Source: Strigomonas culicis (Eukaryota; Euglenozoa; Kinetoplastea; Trypanosomatida; Trypanosomatidae). Taken from it: a stretch of DNA of 51,566 bases. The DNA is taken from positions 1 to 51,566 of the forward strand of contig AUXH01000062.1 in NCBI GenBank assembly GCA_000482145.1. The letters are read 5' to 3'. The position numbers and the translations under genes were made by a program. This document shows positions 37,186 to 46,181 of this stretch, one piece after another. The first letter of the stretch is position 1. Each line of letters begins with the position of its first letter. The notes beneath the pieces were generated by a model, which did no database searches, was not told where the DNA came from, and saw only the letters and a program-made list of their open reading frames with translations.

Positions 37186-39261
37186 ATGACCTGTATTGAC
37201 CTTCCGTATGATGTCGTCTACTGCACCAGTCAAGATGATGACTATCCAGTGTATCATCTCTCCGAGGTCGCGGACGCGAAGGAGGCGGAGCACAAGGGCT
37301 GGCAGAGCGCACGCTTTGGGAAGATCCCTCAAACATTAGTACTGCGGTTTCACGGAAATGTGTGGCTGCAACAGATCCGCATTCTCTCCCATGAAACAAA
37401 GATCTCCAGCAAGGTGGAGATTCGCGTCTTCCAGCTCAAAAAGGACATGTTGGACAGCCCTCCGTCCTTTCGCGGCGCGCGGTTCACCAAACTAGGAGCC
37501 GTAGAGTTCAACACAAATGAGCAGTCCAACTATCGCTCCAAGGAGCGGAAAACAGTGCACTTAAAAACCGAAGCTTATTTCTTAAAGCTTCTGTTTGACA
37601 AGCCGTACACCAACTCCTACAACACCGGGCAGCAGGTAGGGGTGTACCTGATCGAGTGCAGTGGCTACATTGTGAATAGTGTGGGCGAGCATGTCGACCG
37701 TGCGTTGACGAGCTCATTGGCGTTGCCCCCTCGCCACGAGGGCCATGACGCGTACCCCAACGGCGGTGCGAACACAAGACCGCTCTCGCCTTTCTCCTCT
37801 GCCGCTCCGCCAATGGTGGAGCAGGGGTTTCCACGCCCCACGTCGGAGGTGCCCAACCTACAGTCTGTCTCACCGCCGCCGCTCCCCGGCGACGGGTTTA
37901 ACTCCTACCGGTCGCTGCGCATCCTCGACTTTGAGGAATTCTTCATCCGGCGCGCGGAGGAGCTCATCTCGCTGAAGGAGCAGGCGCTGCAGGTCCAGGA
38001 TATGGCGCTCGCCAGAGTGTGCCGCGACAAGCTGAATCAACTGAACGGGTTTTCGAAGGATATTTATCGTCTAGAGCAAGAGAAAGTCCAATCCATCATA
38101 CGAGAGGACTTTGATGAGGCGAAGCAGGCCCGGGACTCGATGAATGCTATCATTGACAAGGCGATCAAGGAGGCACAGATACCCGACCCGACGCACATGG
38201 ACGCGGGGGACGTCCGAGGTGCTGCGGCCCCCCCACACGCTCCTTCTAGTGAGGAGGAGCCGGCCCCGCCATCAGACTGGTTGGCCGTGAGGGCAGGGAA
38301 AGGGTCCGAGGACGCTGCGAAGGATAAAGAGAAGGAACACAGTGCTGACAGCACTGCGAAAGAGGTCGACCGATCGGATACCATCGATGTGGTCCACGAG
38401 GATGGTCAGCTGATTCAGTTGAGCGAGCTCAGTGAAGTCCACTGTTTCATTGGTGAGCTTATATTGCAACAAAGCGGCGAGTCTGCCGAGGAGCTTTTTG
38501 CCCCCACCGTGAGCTACGACACCACGCTACTCTACACGTGTATTGGGCCGGCGGCGACGGCGTGCCTCTTCTCTAAGAAATTCAGACTTCGGGAGTTTGC
38601 GCTGTTAGAAATCAAGAATGAGCTTTCTAACTCCCTCCGTGACAGTTGCGCCAGCGTCGAAGACTGTGTTCTTCGTTTTCTGGACCTCAATTCCTATGGC
38701 CTCCAGGACACGTTTCCCAACGTGTTTGTGGCGGCTTGCGCCTTTGTGCAGGCCGTGCTGGATGACCCGTGTGACTGTTTAGCTGCCGTTCTGGCCCCAG
38801 CGGTGGCCCTCATTCCGCGGCTGATGACGCGCGCGTGTGACGCGCAGACGCGCGTCCGAGAGGAGGCCTTCTATACGTTGAATCGTTACGTTCAAACACC
38901 TTCAGTGCAGCCGGCGACACTGCTGAACGCGGTTATCGCCGACCCGGTTGACAAGGACCGCCGCAAGCTACCCAACACCCACGCACGGGCCCAGACCGTG
39001 CGGCTCTCTTTTTTGCAGCTAATCGTGGATGAGGATCGACTTAGTTTAACCGCTGCTACTTCCGAAAAGATTTTGAACGGACTACTTATTCCAGGTGCCA
39101 ACAACGCCAACGGGGAGGTACGAGATTTGTCGTCCACGCTTCTGTGCAACTTGGTGCAGAAAGGACTCATTACACTGAAGGAGCGCCACTTTACTAAAAT
39201 TAACAATTCAATACTCCGTGAAGCTGTTAAAAACTCAAGCGCTAACACTAAGGGAATGTAA
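37186..39261 (+). CDS. CEP104/FAP256-like ciliary tip and basal-body protein
   Basis: The 691-residue protein has the CEP104 order of domains. Residues about 1-165 form the N-terminal jelly-roll (VEIRVFQLKKDML at about 77, then GAVEFNTNEQSNYRSKERK at about 104-122, NTGQQVGVYLIECSG). A Pro/Ser-rich linker follows. Next come two helical UVR-like segments at about 257-330 (LISLKEQALQVQDMALARV and IIREDFDEAKQARD). A TOG-type helical domain covers about 440-690. CEP104 binds microtubule plus ends and tubulin at the tip of cilia; the Chlamydomonas homologue is FAP256. Animal CEP104 (about 925 residues) ends in a zinc-finger array, which is missing here: the protein stops right after the TOG region. 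Its absence could reflect a lineage difference, since no sequence break is seen. Confidence 0.88.
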   Translation: MTCIDLPYDVVYCTSQDDDYPVYHLSEVADAKEAEHKGWQSARFGKIPQTLVLRFHGNVWLQQIRILSHETKISSKVEIRVFQLKKDMLDSPPSFRGARFTKLGAVEFNTNEQSNYRSKERKTVHLKTEAYFLKLLFDKPYTNSYNTGQQVGVYLIECSGYIVNSVGEHVDRALTSSLALPPRHEGHDAYPNGGANTRPLSPFSSAAPPMVEQGFPRPTSEVPNLQSVSPPPLPGDGFNSYRSLRILDFEEFFIRRAEELISLKEQALQVQDMALARVCRDKLNQLNGFSKDIYRLEQEKVQSIIREDFDEAKQARDSMNAIIDKAIKEAQIPDPTHMDAGDVRGAAAPPHAPSSEEEPAPPSDWLAVRAGKGSEDAAKDKEKEHSADSTAKEVDRSDTIDVVHEDGQLIQLSELSEVHCFIGELILQQSGESAEELFAPTVSYDTTLLYTCIGPAATACLFSKKFRLREFALLEIKNELSNSLRDSCASVEDCVLRFLDLNSYGLQDTFPNVFVAACAFVQAVLDDPCDCLAAVLAPAVALIPRLMTRACDAQTRVREEAFYTLNRYVQTPSVQPATLLNAVIADPVDKDRRKLPNTHARAQTVRLSFLQLIVDEDRLSLTAATSEKILNGLLIPGANNANGEVRDLSSTLLCNLVQKGLITLKERHFTKINNSILREAVKNSSANTKGM

Positions 39262-39648
39262 ATTAAACTCCAACAATTAGACATATGTATGGCGTACTTT
39301 TTTTTTTTTGCTGTTGTATGTATCATTCCATTGCTCTAGACCAAAATAAAAGCAAGACAAAAAAAGACTCTTTATATGCTTGTGAGCAGAAGAATAAATG
39401 TCGCATGCGTTTATACTCTTAGAATACACACGTTTTGCATTCTCTCTCTCTCTCTCTCTCTCCTCTATTTTCATTGTGTAGGTGTTGAGCTCTTTCTCCG
39501 TCTGCTTGCATTTTTCCCCCTTTTTGCTAATATATATTTCCCCTCCTGTAGCTTTTCATCGCGAAGAGGGCTGATAGGGAGAACACCAAAAAAAAAAAAG
39601 AATCCAGAGTAACCGAGTATATCAGCCTGCAAAACATCACACCAAATC
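39262..39648 (+). other. intergenic spacer
   Basis: Spacer with poly-T, a (TC)n run near 39439-39463, an acceptor-like CCTCCTGTAG (AG at 39550-39551) and a short A run before the ATG at 39649. No gene seen. Confidence 0.6.
39439..39463. repeat. (TC)n microsatellite
   Basis: About twelve TC units in the spacer upstream of the AAMP-like gene, on the coding strand, where pyrimidine runs can help splicing. Confidence 0.7.
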
Positions 39649-40932
39649 ATGTCTTATAATCCCGCTGACGACGAAGTCTTGGAGGAGGAGGAGGAGGCAT
39701 TCATTGATATCGACGACCCGAACGTTGAAATCCTCGACGACTCCGAGCCGCAGCCAGTTGAATCGTCCAGCGACGAGGATGTGGACGCGGACAACGAGAA
39801 CAGGGTCGAGGAAGCGGGTGACGACAATGGCGAGCCTCAGCAAACGGTGGAGGTGGTGGACTTGAATGCGGTTCAGGATCACATTCCAGAGCGTGACGAC
39901 GCGGTGGCAACATTTACGTCAACCCCAAAGCTACCGGTGCATGCTGTCACACATCAAATGAAAGGCACGTCGATATTTGCCGCCTCTGGCGAGGGCGAAG
40001 AGGTTTTCATTTTGCAGCTCAACGGGGATAGCTTGCAATTAGTCGAATCCTTGAAGGGTCACACAGACACCGTCAGTTTGCTGCAGTTCTCTCCGGACGG
40101 CAAGTGGCTGGCGAGCGCGTCCCTCGACTGTACCGTGCGCTTATGGGACACCGCGACATGGGCGTGCGTTCACCAGCTCACGGACTTGTACGGCGAGATC
40201 ATGTGCCTGCTGTGGCATCCCTCCAGCTTAGTCCTCGCCGCTGGTGCGGACGACGCGCAGCTGGCGATGTGGAATGTCCAAAAAGGGTCTCTGGCCATGT
40301 ACTTTGTCGGCCATCGCGGCCCCGTGACGTGCGCCCTGTGGACCCCTGACGTGAAGAAACTAGTGTCTGGCAGTAACGACGGCTGCGTCTCGGTTTTCAA
40401 CCCCAAAACGGGTGTCGCAGAGCTCTCACTGACCAAGGACTTAAGCAACGACAATGCTGGTGTGACAGCCATGTGTTTTGTGAACAGTGATCAGTGCATC
40501 GTTGGCTGTGAGGATGGCACGATCCACGTTGTATCGGTACGAAGTGAGAAGGTAGTGTCTCACTTTGAGGAGCTGCACGAACAAGCGATTGAGTCCATGT
40601 GCGTCAACGATCTGTCGACCCTTCTGCTGACGGCCAGTTGTGATTGCAAGCTCATTGTTTGGAATGTCAACGACTTCTCTCCCAGGACGGTTTTCAATGT
40701 CAAGGAAAGTGTGATCCCCGCCATCTGGGTAGGCTCGTCCGTCGTCGCGGCAGGCTGCAGCGATGGCGTGGTGCGCGTGTGGGACGGGAGGTCCGAGCGG
40801 CAGGAGCCGCTGCAAGAGTTCATGGGCCACCGTCGCATGATCTTTCGGCTGGCCCTCGTGGATGACATGATCGTTTCTTCGAGCGACGACGGCTGTGTCA
40901 AGTGCTTCAAACTCTCATTGCCAGAGGTGTAG
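39649..40932 (+). CDS. AAMP/Sqt1-like WD40-repeat protein
   Basis: The 427-residue protein has a strongly acidic N-terminus (EEEEEAFIDIDDP, DEDVDADNEN). It is followed by about seven or eight WD40 repeats from about 95 to 425 (for example GHTDTVSLLQFSPDGKWLAS, TVRLWD and VGHRGPVTCALW). The acidic leader plus a single WD40 propeller matches AAMP in animals and Sqt1 in yeast, the ribosomal protein uL16 (Rpl10) chaperone. That role here is inferred from layout. WD40 proteins are numerous, so another adaptor function is possible. Confidence 0.82.
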   Translation: MSYNPADDEVLEEEEEAFIDIDDPNVEILDDSEPQPVESSSDEDVDADNENRVEEAGDDNGEPQQTVEVVDLNAVQDHIPERDDAVATFTSTPKLPVHAVTHQMKGTSIFAASGEGEEVFILQLNGDSLQLVESLKGHTDTVSLLQFSPDGKWLASASLDCTVRLWDTATWACVHQLTDLYGEIMCLLWHPSSLVLAAGADDAQLAMWNVQKGSLAMYFVGHRGPVTCALWTPDVKKLVSGSNDGCVSVFNPKTGVAELSLTKDLSNDNAGVTAMCFVNSDQCIVGCEDGTIHVVSVRSEKVVSHFEELHEQAIESMCVNDLSTLLLTASCDCKLIVWNVNDFSPRTVFNVKESVIPAIWVGSSVVAAGCSDGVVRVWDGRSERQEPLQEFMGHRRMIFRLALVDDMIVSSSDDGCVKCFKLSLPEV

Positions 40933-41546
40933 CTGTTATTACCTCTGCTTGAACCGTACAGTAATTCGCAATGCAAGGACACTGTGGTGTCATTCTAGAT
41001 TAACAGACGACGAAAAGACTGTTGTTATCTTGTTTCACCATTATACCACGTATTGTGTTTTGTTTTTTAATGTTTCCCTCGTTCTAAATATCTAAGTACT
41101 TCGGTGCCTTCTTTTCCTTTTAACAATTAAAAAAAAAACGACAATATACCGACTGCACAATGACATGCATCTATGCGCGGTCATTGGTACGTTCTACAAT
41201 CGCTTCCATCATGTTGCTTTTTTTTTTTTTAGATGGTGAGGCAGATACCCCTACATGTAGTTGCGTGTTCACTTATTGCCTCTCTCGGTCACTTACTCTA
41301 CTTTATCTCTTCTTCTTTTCTGTATCGCTACTATTTGGAAAACTAACAACATTTTTCTTTCTATATTTTTCCTTTTCGTTGATTCCTCATCACGCAATCT
41401 TTTTACTAGTAGAGCTACTGCGAAGCTACTGTGTCTTTTTTCTTTTCTTTTCCAGAACCGATTTAGAGTGAAAGACCGTTATAGATAGACCTCTTTTCAT
41501 TTGTTTCCCTTTCCTTCTATTTTGCTTCTTGAACATATTCGAGCGT
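40933..41546 (+). other. intergenic spacer
   Basis: T-rich spacer with short pyrimidine tracts. The frame starting at a TTG at 41529 joins the next gene but the true ATG is at 41547. No other gene seen. Confidence 0.55.
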
Positions 41547-42185
41547 ATGTCCGTTGCCAGCGTGCCACATGATCCCACCCAAATAGAAGAAGACGGCAAT
41601 GAGGCCAATACACAGCTGCTCGAGCTTCAAGACGCTGTTGTGAATGCACTGACCGCCTCTGGCATACTAGGCCGCCTGCGTGCTCAGCTGCGCGCCTCGA
41701 CTCTAGGTCTTCTGAAGGGCGACAAGGGTCTTATTGAAGCGTCTGTTGGAAAGGCTGTGCCCCTTGCTGCACTGACCCTGGAACACCGCGTCGTGCTGCT
41801 TCTCATCAAGGATTTTTTTGAGAAGGGAGGCTACACAGAAACGCTAGGGATGTTCGAGGCGGAGTCCAACGTCCGCCTACTGGGAGAGGAGGAGGAGCAC
41901 GCCGCTCGCACAGTTGCCAGCCACTTCGAGCCGGAGGAGAGCATTTTAGAGCAGTTGCTAGTGTCGAGCATGAGGGACCCAGAAGGGCTGTCTCGTGCAA
42001 AGACGGCCTCCACCGTGGCACCCGACCAAGATGGGAACGTTAATGATGAGGTGGATGCCGTGTCCGAAGAGCCCAGCGATGTTGATGTTACGCGTGGTCT
42101 ACAGGGGTATGAGCCGTCACTAGACTTTAGTGACGGCGACGGGCCTATAGATACACTGAGGATGGATGAAATAGAAACTGTGTGA
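41547..42185 (+). CDS. FOP/CEP43-like LisH basal-body protein
   Basis: The 212-residue protein has a FOP-type N-terminal segment at about 27-58 (ELQDAVVNALTASGILGRLR) followed by a LisH motif at about 79-110 (LLLIKDFFEKGGYTETLGMF then EAES). This order is the same as in animal FOP (FGFR1OP/CEP43) and plant TONNEAU1. The rest is acidic and low-complexity. FOP anchors at centrioles and recruits CEP19 in animals. The first 6 in-frame codons upstream (from a TTG at 41529) lack an ATG, so the start is 41547. LisH proteins are diverse; the N-terminal block makes FOP the best fit. Confidence 0.8.
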   Translation: MSVASVPHDPTQIEEDGNEANTQLLELQDAVVNALTASGILGRLRAQLRASTLGLLKGDKGLIEASVGKAVPLAALTLEHRVVLLLIKDFFEKGGYTETLGMFEAESNVRLLGEEEEHAARTVASHFEPEESILEQLLVSSMRDPEGLSRAKTASTVAPDQDGNVNDEVDAVSEEPSDVDVTRGLQGYEPSLDFSDGDGPIDTLRMDEIETV

Positions 42186-42544
42186 TGGCTGCATGTGCTG
42201 TAATGCACACCTTCTTCTAATTTTTGTGTCATCTTTTCTTCTTCATATCCTTCTTTAGACAGCAACAACAGTGGCTGAGACAGGAGCAAGAAGTCCGATG
42301 CCAAATGCCAAATACAAAACCATATATACGAATTAAATGCATTAAGAGACTTCAACGGTCAAGAATGAAATGAATGATCATCATGTTGAATAAAGCCTAG
42401 TGTCATCTTCGTTTTGCATGTTCCTCATATCTTTCCAATTTTTTTTTGTTGAATACGTGTTTTTTTTCCTGTTTTCCTTCTTATTGGGTTCCCTCTACCC
42501 TTTGGCAATTGCACAACTCCAGCTGTCACATCTTAAGAAAAAAA
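42186..42544 (+). other. intergenic spacer
   Basis: Mixed A/T-rich spacer; poly-T/C sequence near 42420-42500. In-frame sequence upstream of 42545 starts at a TTG (42446) and is not coding-like. No gene seen. Confidence 0.55.
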
Positions 42545-43969
42545 ATGCTCAAGTACTCTTCGAGGTATTTTAGTGCTTCACAGACTGGTTTTCAGATCCT
42601 CGCGCAGGCCCTCACCAGATGCGGCGTTGCTGAATCGGAGTTACCCAAGCGCTCATCCGATATCAGTGGGAGCAGCCGATTCTCCGCATTTAAGCCATTA
42701 CTTAATACACATTTTGACTTTTTTAACAATCAGCTTACTCTACGAGGAGACGTCGTCGTGGATGATTACCTGAGTCGCCATCTGATGGCACAGGCTGTGA
42801 GAAGAGGGGCCGTGGTGACGGTGGGATCCGTGAGACTCGTCCAATCTGTGTTTCATAATCACTTTGCGTTGCGGCTCTTTGCAAAGGAGCTGCACTTTGA
42901 GGCAATGGCAACACCGTTCTGTGCGGACATGGACGAGCTAAACACGGCAGCAGGAGGGATGCTGATTCAGTCGTCCCAGCCAGACGTGCACCATCGGGAT
43001 ATCGCGGGTACATCATTCCACAGTGCGCCCTTGTCAGGCGCGCACAGCGCGCTGGGATGGAAGTTCTCCCACTTCATTGGCTGTCTGGATCAGGTTTATG
43101 GTACACAACAGGCACTGGCTGCTCTGGATGCCATGTATCGTCTTTCAGATGCTGGCTCCACAGCGCATCGTGCCCAGTCCTTGCTTCTGCAGTGTGTGGA
43201 ACATTTCCCATCTATGAACCTCGCAGAAGCCTTGCTAGCCGCACAGGGGATGCCAGTTCGTTATGTAACGAGAACCAAAGAGATACCCCCATCAGATGGA
43301 GAATCTCCCAACGATCAGTGGAGTAAGACATCTTCCTCGAGTGAAGCTACTGGGGACAGCGTTGTGGCCATCACCGGCTTTGGTACAGATCCCAATATGA
43401 GGAGAGATTCTTCAACTGATCAAGATATGGCATCGCCAAACTGGTTGAAGGAGGACGCTGTGAAGGACGTAGCAAAGGCAAACGAATGGACAGCCCGTGA
43501 GGCCTCTCTAACGCGCTCGGAGCAGGAGGGTGCGAACGGTGGATACGAAGCTAGTGAGGGCTGGCTGGATTTCTCAGAGCAGCAGCGGCACAAAAAAGGA
43601 CCTGCTCACGCGCACAGCACGGAGTTTCGCTTCACTCAAACATTTACGGACTCGCTCACACTGGCGCCGGCTGATCGAAAAGTCATATCCAAAAAGAAGT
43701 TCAAGGCCCCTATTCGCGATCCTCTCTTCTACGACAAACGGTCCGATTTGCGGAATGGCGTTCCGCTGGATGCGGGTGGGAAGAGCTTAGGTGCTTACTT
43801 GGATGATGTCTCAAAGCGGAGACATCTATTTGAAGTCAGCATGTTCGTGGGAAGCGGCTCGGGCACACTGGCGGGAAAGGCCATTTCCACCCGTTACACA
43901 CTGGCTCGCGAGTCTGCGGCTCGAGCCTATCTCGGCGCCGTGTTGCAAGACCTCACCCTGCTAAAGTAA
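42545..43969 (+). CDS. RNase III-like protein with degenerate active site and C-terminal dsRBD-like segment
   Basis: The 474-residue protein begins MLKYSSRYFSASQTGF, a likely mitochondrial targeting peptide. Near residues 60-90 NNQLTLRGDVVVDDYLSRHL matches the RNase III signature N-E-x-L-E-F-L-G-D-A-V-L: the Asp stays, but both acidic catalytic positions become N and T. Further on FSHFIGCLDQVYGTQQALAA (about 177-196) resembles the second conserved block of RNase III. The C-terminal FVGSGSGTLAGKAISTRY then AAR-A-YLGAVL is like the second half of a double-stranded RNA-binding domain. Candidates are mL44-type mitoribosomal proteins or the kinetoplastid RNase III-like editing/processing factors. 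Catalysis is unlikely. The middle is a charged, poorly conserved linker. Confidence 0.7.
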   Translation: MLKYSSRYFSASQTGFQILAQALTRCGVAESELPKRSSDISGSSRFSAFKPLLNTHFDFFNNQLTLRGDVVVDDYLSRHLMAQAVRRGAVVTVGSVRLVQSVFHNHFALRLFAKELHFEAMATPFCADMDELNTAAGGMLIQSSQPDVHHRDIAGTSFHSAPLSGAHSALGWKFSHFIGCLDQVYGTQQALAALDAMYRLSDAGSTAHRAQSLLLQCVEHFPSMNLAEALLAAQGMPVRYVTRTKEIPPSDGESPNDQWSKTSSSSEATGDSVVAITGFGTDPNMRRDSSTDQDMASPNWLKEDAVKDVAKANEWTAREASLTRSEQEGANGGYEASEGWLDFSEQQRHKKGPAHAHSTEFRFTQTFTDSLTLAPADRKVISKKKFKAPIRDPLFYDKRSDLRNGVPLDAGGKSLGAYLDDVSKRRHLFEVSMFVGSGSGTLAGKAISTRYTLARESAARAYLGAVLQDLTLLK

Positions 43970-44271
43970 GTGGTGCTCTCAGGAGTCGCCCCACTGGCAG
44001 GTTGTTGTTCTGCTTGCCGGTGGATGGTACTTTACATCGACAAACACACTGTTTTGTTTTATCTTCATTTCTGTCAACTTTTCTCTTGCTGCGGCTTTTC
44101 GCTTTGTTTGACTGCAAGTGAGTACCAGCGGTTATTTCTCCTTATCTTCCACTTTTCACATTTTCCTTTTTCCTTTTCTTCTTCATGCGCCTATCATCTA
44201 CACTAGCACACACAGAGGTGTGTCAAGAAAAAGAAAAAGATAATAATAATAATAACACTGTTTTACCCAGT
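43970..44271 (+). other. intergenic spacer
   Basis: Pyrimidine-rich spacer; the acceptor tract of the PrimPol gene is at 44141-44206, with an (ATA)n run at 44239-44254 after it. An in-frame ATG at 44185 lies inside the tract. No separate gene. Confidence 0.55.
44141..44206 (+). promoter_or_regulatory. likely trans-splice acceptor of the PrimPol gene
   Basis: Long T/C tract followed by CTACACTAG with the AG at 44205-44206. The in-frame ATG at 44185 lies upstream of this AG and would be removed, so the first usable ATG is 44272. Confidence 0.5.
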
Positions 44272-45837
44272 ATGCTATGGTGCAAGGCTTCCTTCGAGTC
44301 ACATTTCCCCTGTGATGCCTGCAAGCTGTTTCCTCTTCAGCGGGATCTGTTTGCTTTTATCGATGCTATGTCAGTGAGTAGCCAGAAGGACGACTGGCTT
44401 CCGTTTTCTATAGAGTTCCCATCAGAGGCCACCGTTTCGGAGCTCTTGTCGTGTCATGGCCGAAAGTCACATCTGGTCGCCGCAAAAAAGGAACAGGCTG
44501 GTACCGGTGTGACAAAGCGCGCTGTGCGGAAGCACTTTTCCTTGTTGTACGGGGAAGATGTACTTTCTCAGCAGTCTCGCATGTTCCTCGCCGCCACAAG
44601 AGAGGGTGTGCTGCAGGTTTTGAACACTGTTGAGGCAGGGCAGCTGCACTTGTACGAGGTCATTCGCGCCCACACACCATGCCACCTGTATTTTGATGTC
44701 GAGCGAGAAACTGATTATAATTTGACGCGTACGGTCTGCGATGTGGACAGCGATGTGCTGAAGGATGAAGATTTCTTCACATTCGAAACAGGCTGCCACT
44801 CCGGAGTAGAGCGTGTCTCTATCACTTTAGATGACTATGCTGTTCATATGCTGCCGCAGGTGGTGCGCGTGCCTTCTAGCTTATGTCCAGTGAACTGCAG
44901 TGTGCGCGCGGAAAACAGCGACACGAAGCGTCTTCTTCTACGTGAGCTCGATATCTTTCTCGCAGAAGCGTCATCGCTCTATGCCACGGAGACACCCCTA
45001 TCAGTTGAGAGTGTGCTAGTTTTGAAATCCGTCTCTGCCTCGGGTAGCTCCAAAAAGTTTTCGCAACACTACGTGATTAAGTTTAAGGATCATGTTTTTC
45101 AATCGAATCAAGATGCAGGAGTGTTTACACGACATTTTGTTGCTTTCCTAGAAGAGCGATCAACCACAGATGCTCTCCTCCACAGTGCACTTTTTTTCCA
45201 TGACGCCATCAAGTGTGTACCGGCGCGTGACGGGTTACAGATTCCTCTAGTGACGAAAAAGTGTGTTATCGACCTGGCGGTCTATTCCCGCAATCGCATG
45301 ATGCGCTGTGTGGGAAGCTGCAAATTGGGCAAGGATAGTGTGTTGGAACTAGATTCCTTTGTCAAAAGGGGCGTTCTGCAGCCGGACCTTCCTTTGTCTT
45401 CCCTTTTTATGGAGGCGCTTATCTGCTCCGGCTGCCACGGCAAAGCGACGATACATCCGACAGCATCGGCCGACGACCAGGCACCGTTGCCACCGCTTCG
45501 GCCAGGGAGCGCGCCTCGTGGCGTGCATGGTGCAACCGACCTATCCGTGCTCGCGACGGGTGGCGGCAGAGATCCGAGCGCAGAACTGCAAATTGAAAAG
45601 AGTTTTGCGATTATTTGCGGAAAAAAATGCAAACTGCAGAACCCGCGAAGTTCAAGTGAGCGCTTTGTCCTCTACGAGGTGGAGGGCACGCGCTATTGCC
45701 AGAACGTTATGCGAGAACACAAGTCGAACAGAGTGTATATCGTTGTTGACTTGGTTTCCAAGGCTTGGTACCAGAAGTGCTTTGACCCAGACTGTGCGCA
45801 TTTTCGATCTACTCTCACTCCGCTATCCAACATTTAA
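44272..45837 (+). CDS. PrimPol-like primase-polymerase
   Basis: The 521-residue protein has the archaeo-eukaryotic primase motifs of PrimPol. Motif I is LYFDVE with D142 and E144 as metal ligands. Motif II is KKFSQH with S264 and H266. Motif III is CVIDLAVYSRNRMM with D334. A UL52-type zinc finger near the C-terminus has C476, H483, C503 and C508 (RYCQNVMREH and WYQKCFDPDC), matching human PrimPol. The enzyme primes DNA synthesis downstream of lesions; trypanosomes have two PrimPol-like proteins, PPL1 and PPL2, and I cannot tell which one this is. An additional ICSGCHG lies at about 385. The segment around 400-450 is low-complexity. The start was chosen from the splice acceptor at 44206. Confidence 0.92.
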   Translation: MLWCKASFESHFPCDACKLFPLQRDLFAFIDAMSVSSQKDDWLPFSIEFPSEATVSELLSCHGRKSHLVAAKKEQAGTGVTKRAVRKHFSLLYGEDVLSQQSRMFLAATREGVLQVLNTVEAGQLHLYEVIRAHTPCHLYFDVERETDYNLTRTVCDVDSDVLKDEDFFTFETGCHSGVERVSITLDDYAVHMLPQVVRVPSSLCPVNCSVRAENSDTKRLLLRELDIFLAEASSLYATETPLSVESVLVLKSVSASGSSKKFSQHYVIKFKDHVFQSNQDAGVFTRHFVAFLEERSTTDALLHSALFFHDAIKCVPARDGLQIPLVTKKCVIDLAVYSRNRMMRCVGSCKLGKDSVLELDSFVKRGVLQPDLPLSSLFMEALICSGCHGKATIHPTASADDQAPLPPLRPGSAPRGVHGATDLSVLATGGGRDPSAELQIEKSFAIICGKKCKLQNPRSSSERFVLYEVEGTRYCQNVMREHKSNRVYIVVDLVSKAWYQKCFDPDCAHFRSTLTPLSNI

Positions 45838-46181
45838 TGCAGGGAGTGTCACTGCCAATTCAACAGGAAAAATAACAGACACAAACCAGGAAAACCAACA
45901 AGGTCCACTTGTAAGAAATCAATAGTGTTTACGTTCCCTTTTGCGAACACACTGTGTTTGTTGTACCTACGTATTTAGTCGTGTTTTTAATCATTAATCT
46001 GCCCTTGTTCCCTTCCTTCTTCTTTCTTTTCTTTTCCCATATATGTATGCCTATTTCGTTGTTTTCTGTTTGACATTCATTCTCATTGGAGAATTACTTA
46101 GGACCATACCTTTGAGGAAGCTTTTCTCCACATTCTTCCGTATCGTTTGCTGTTTCCTTCTCTTTTTTTTCCCCCTTCAAT
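45838..46181 (+). other. intergenic spacer
   Basis: T-rich spacer with a strong pyrimidine tract (46140-46176) before the ATG at 46182. No gene seen. Confidence 0.6.

Noticed and set aside
40000..41000. Minus-strand frames over the WD40 gene and neighbours
   Set aside because: They are shadows without motifs, and no strand switch is visible in the window.
44185..44271. Upstream ATG of the PrimPol gene (adds 29 residues)
   Set aside because: It lies upstream of the likely splice acceptor at 44206, so the mature mRNA would lack it.
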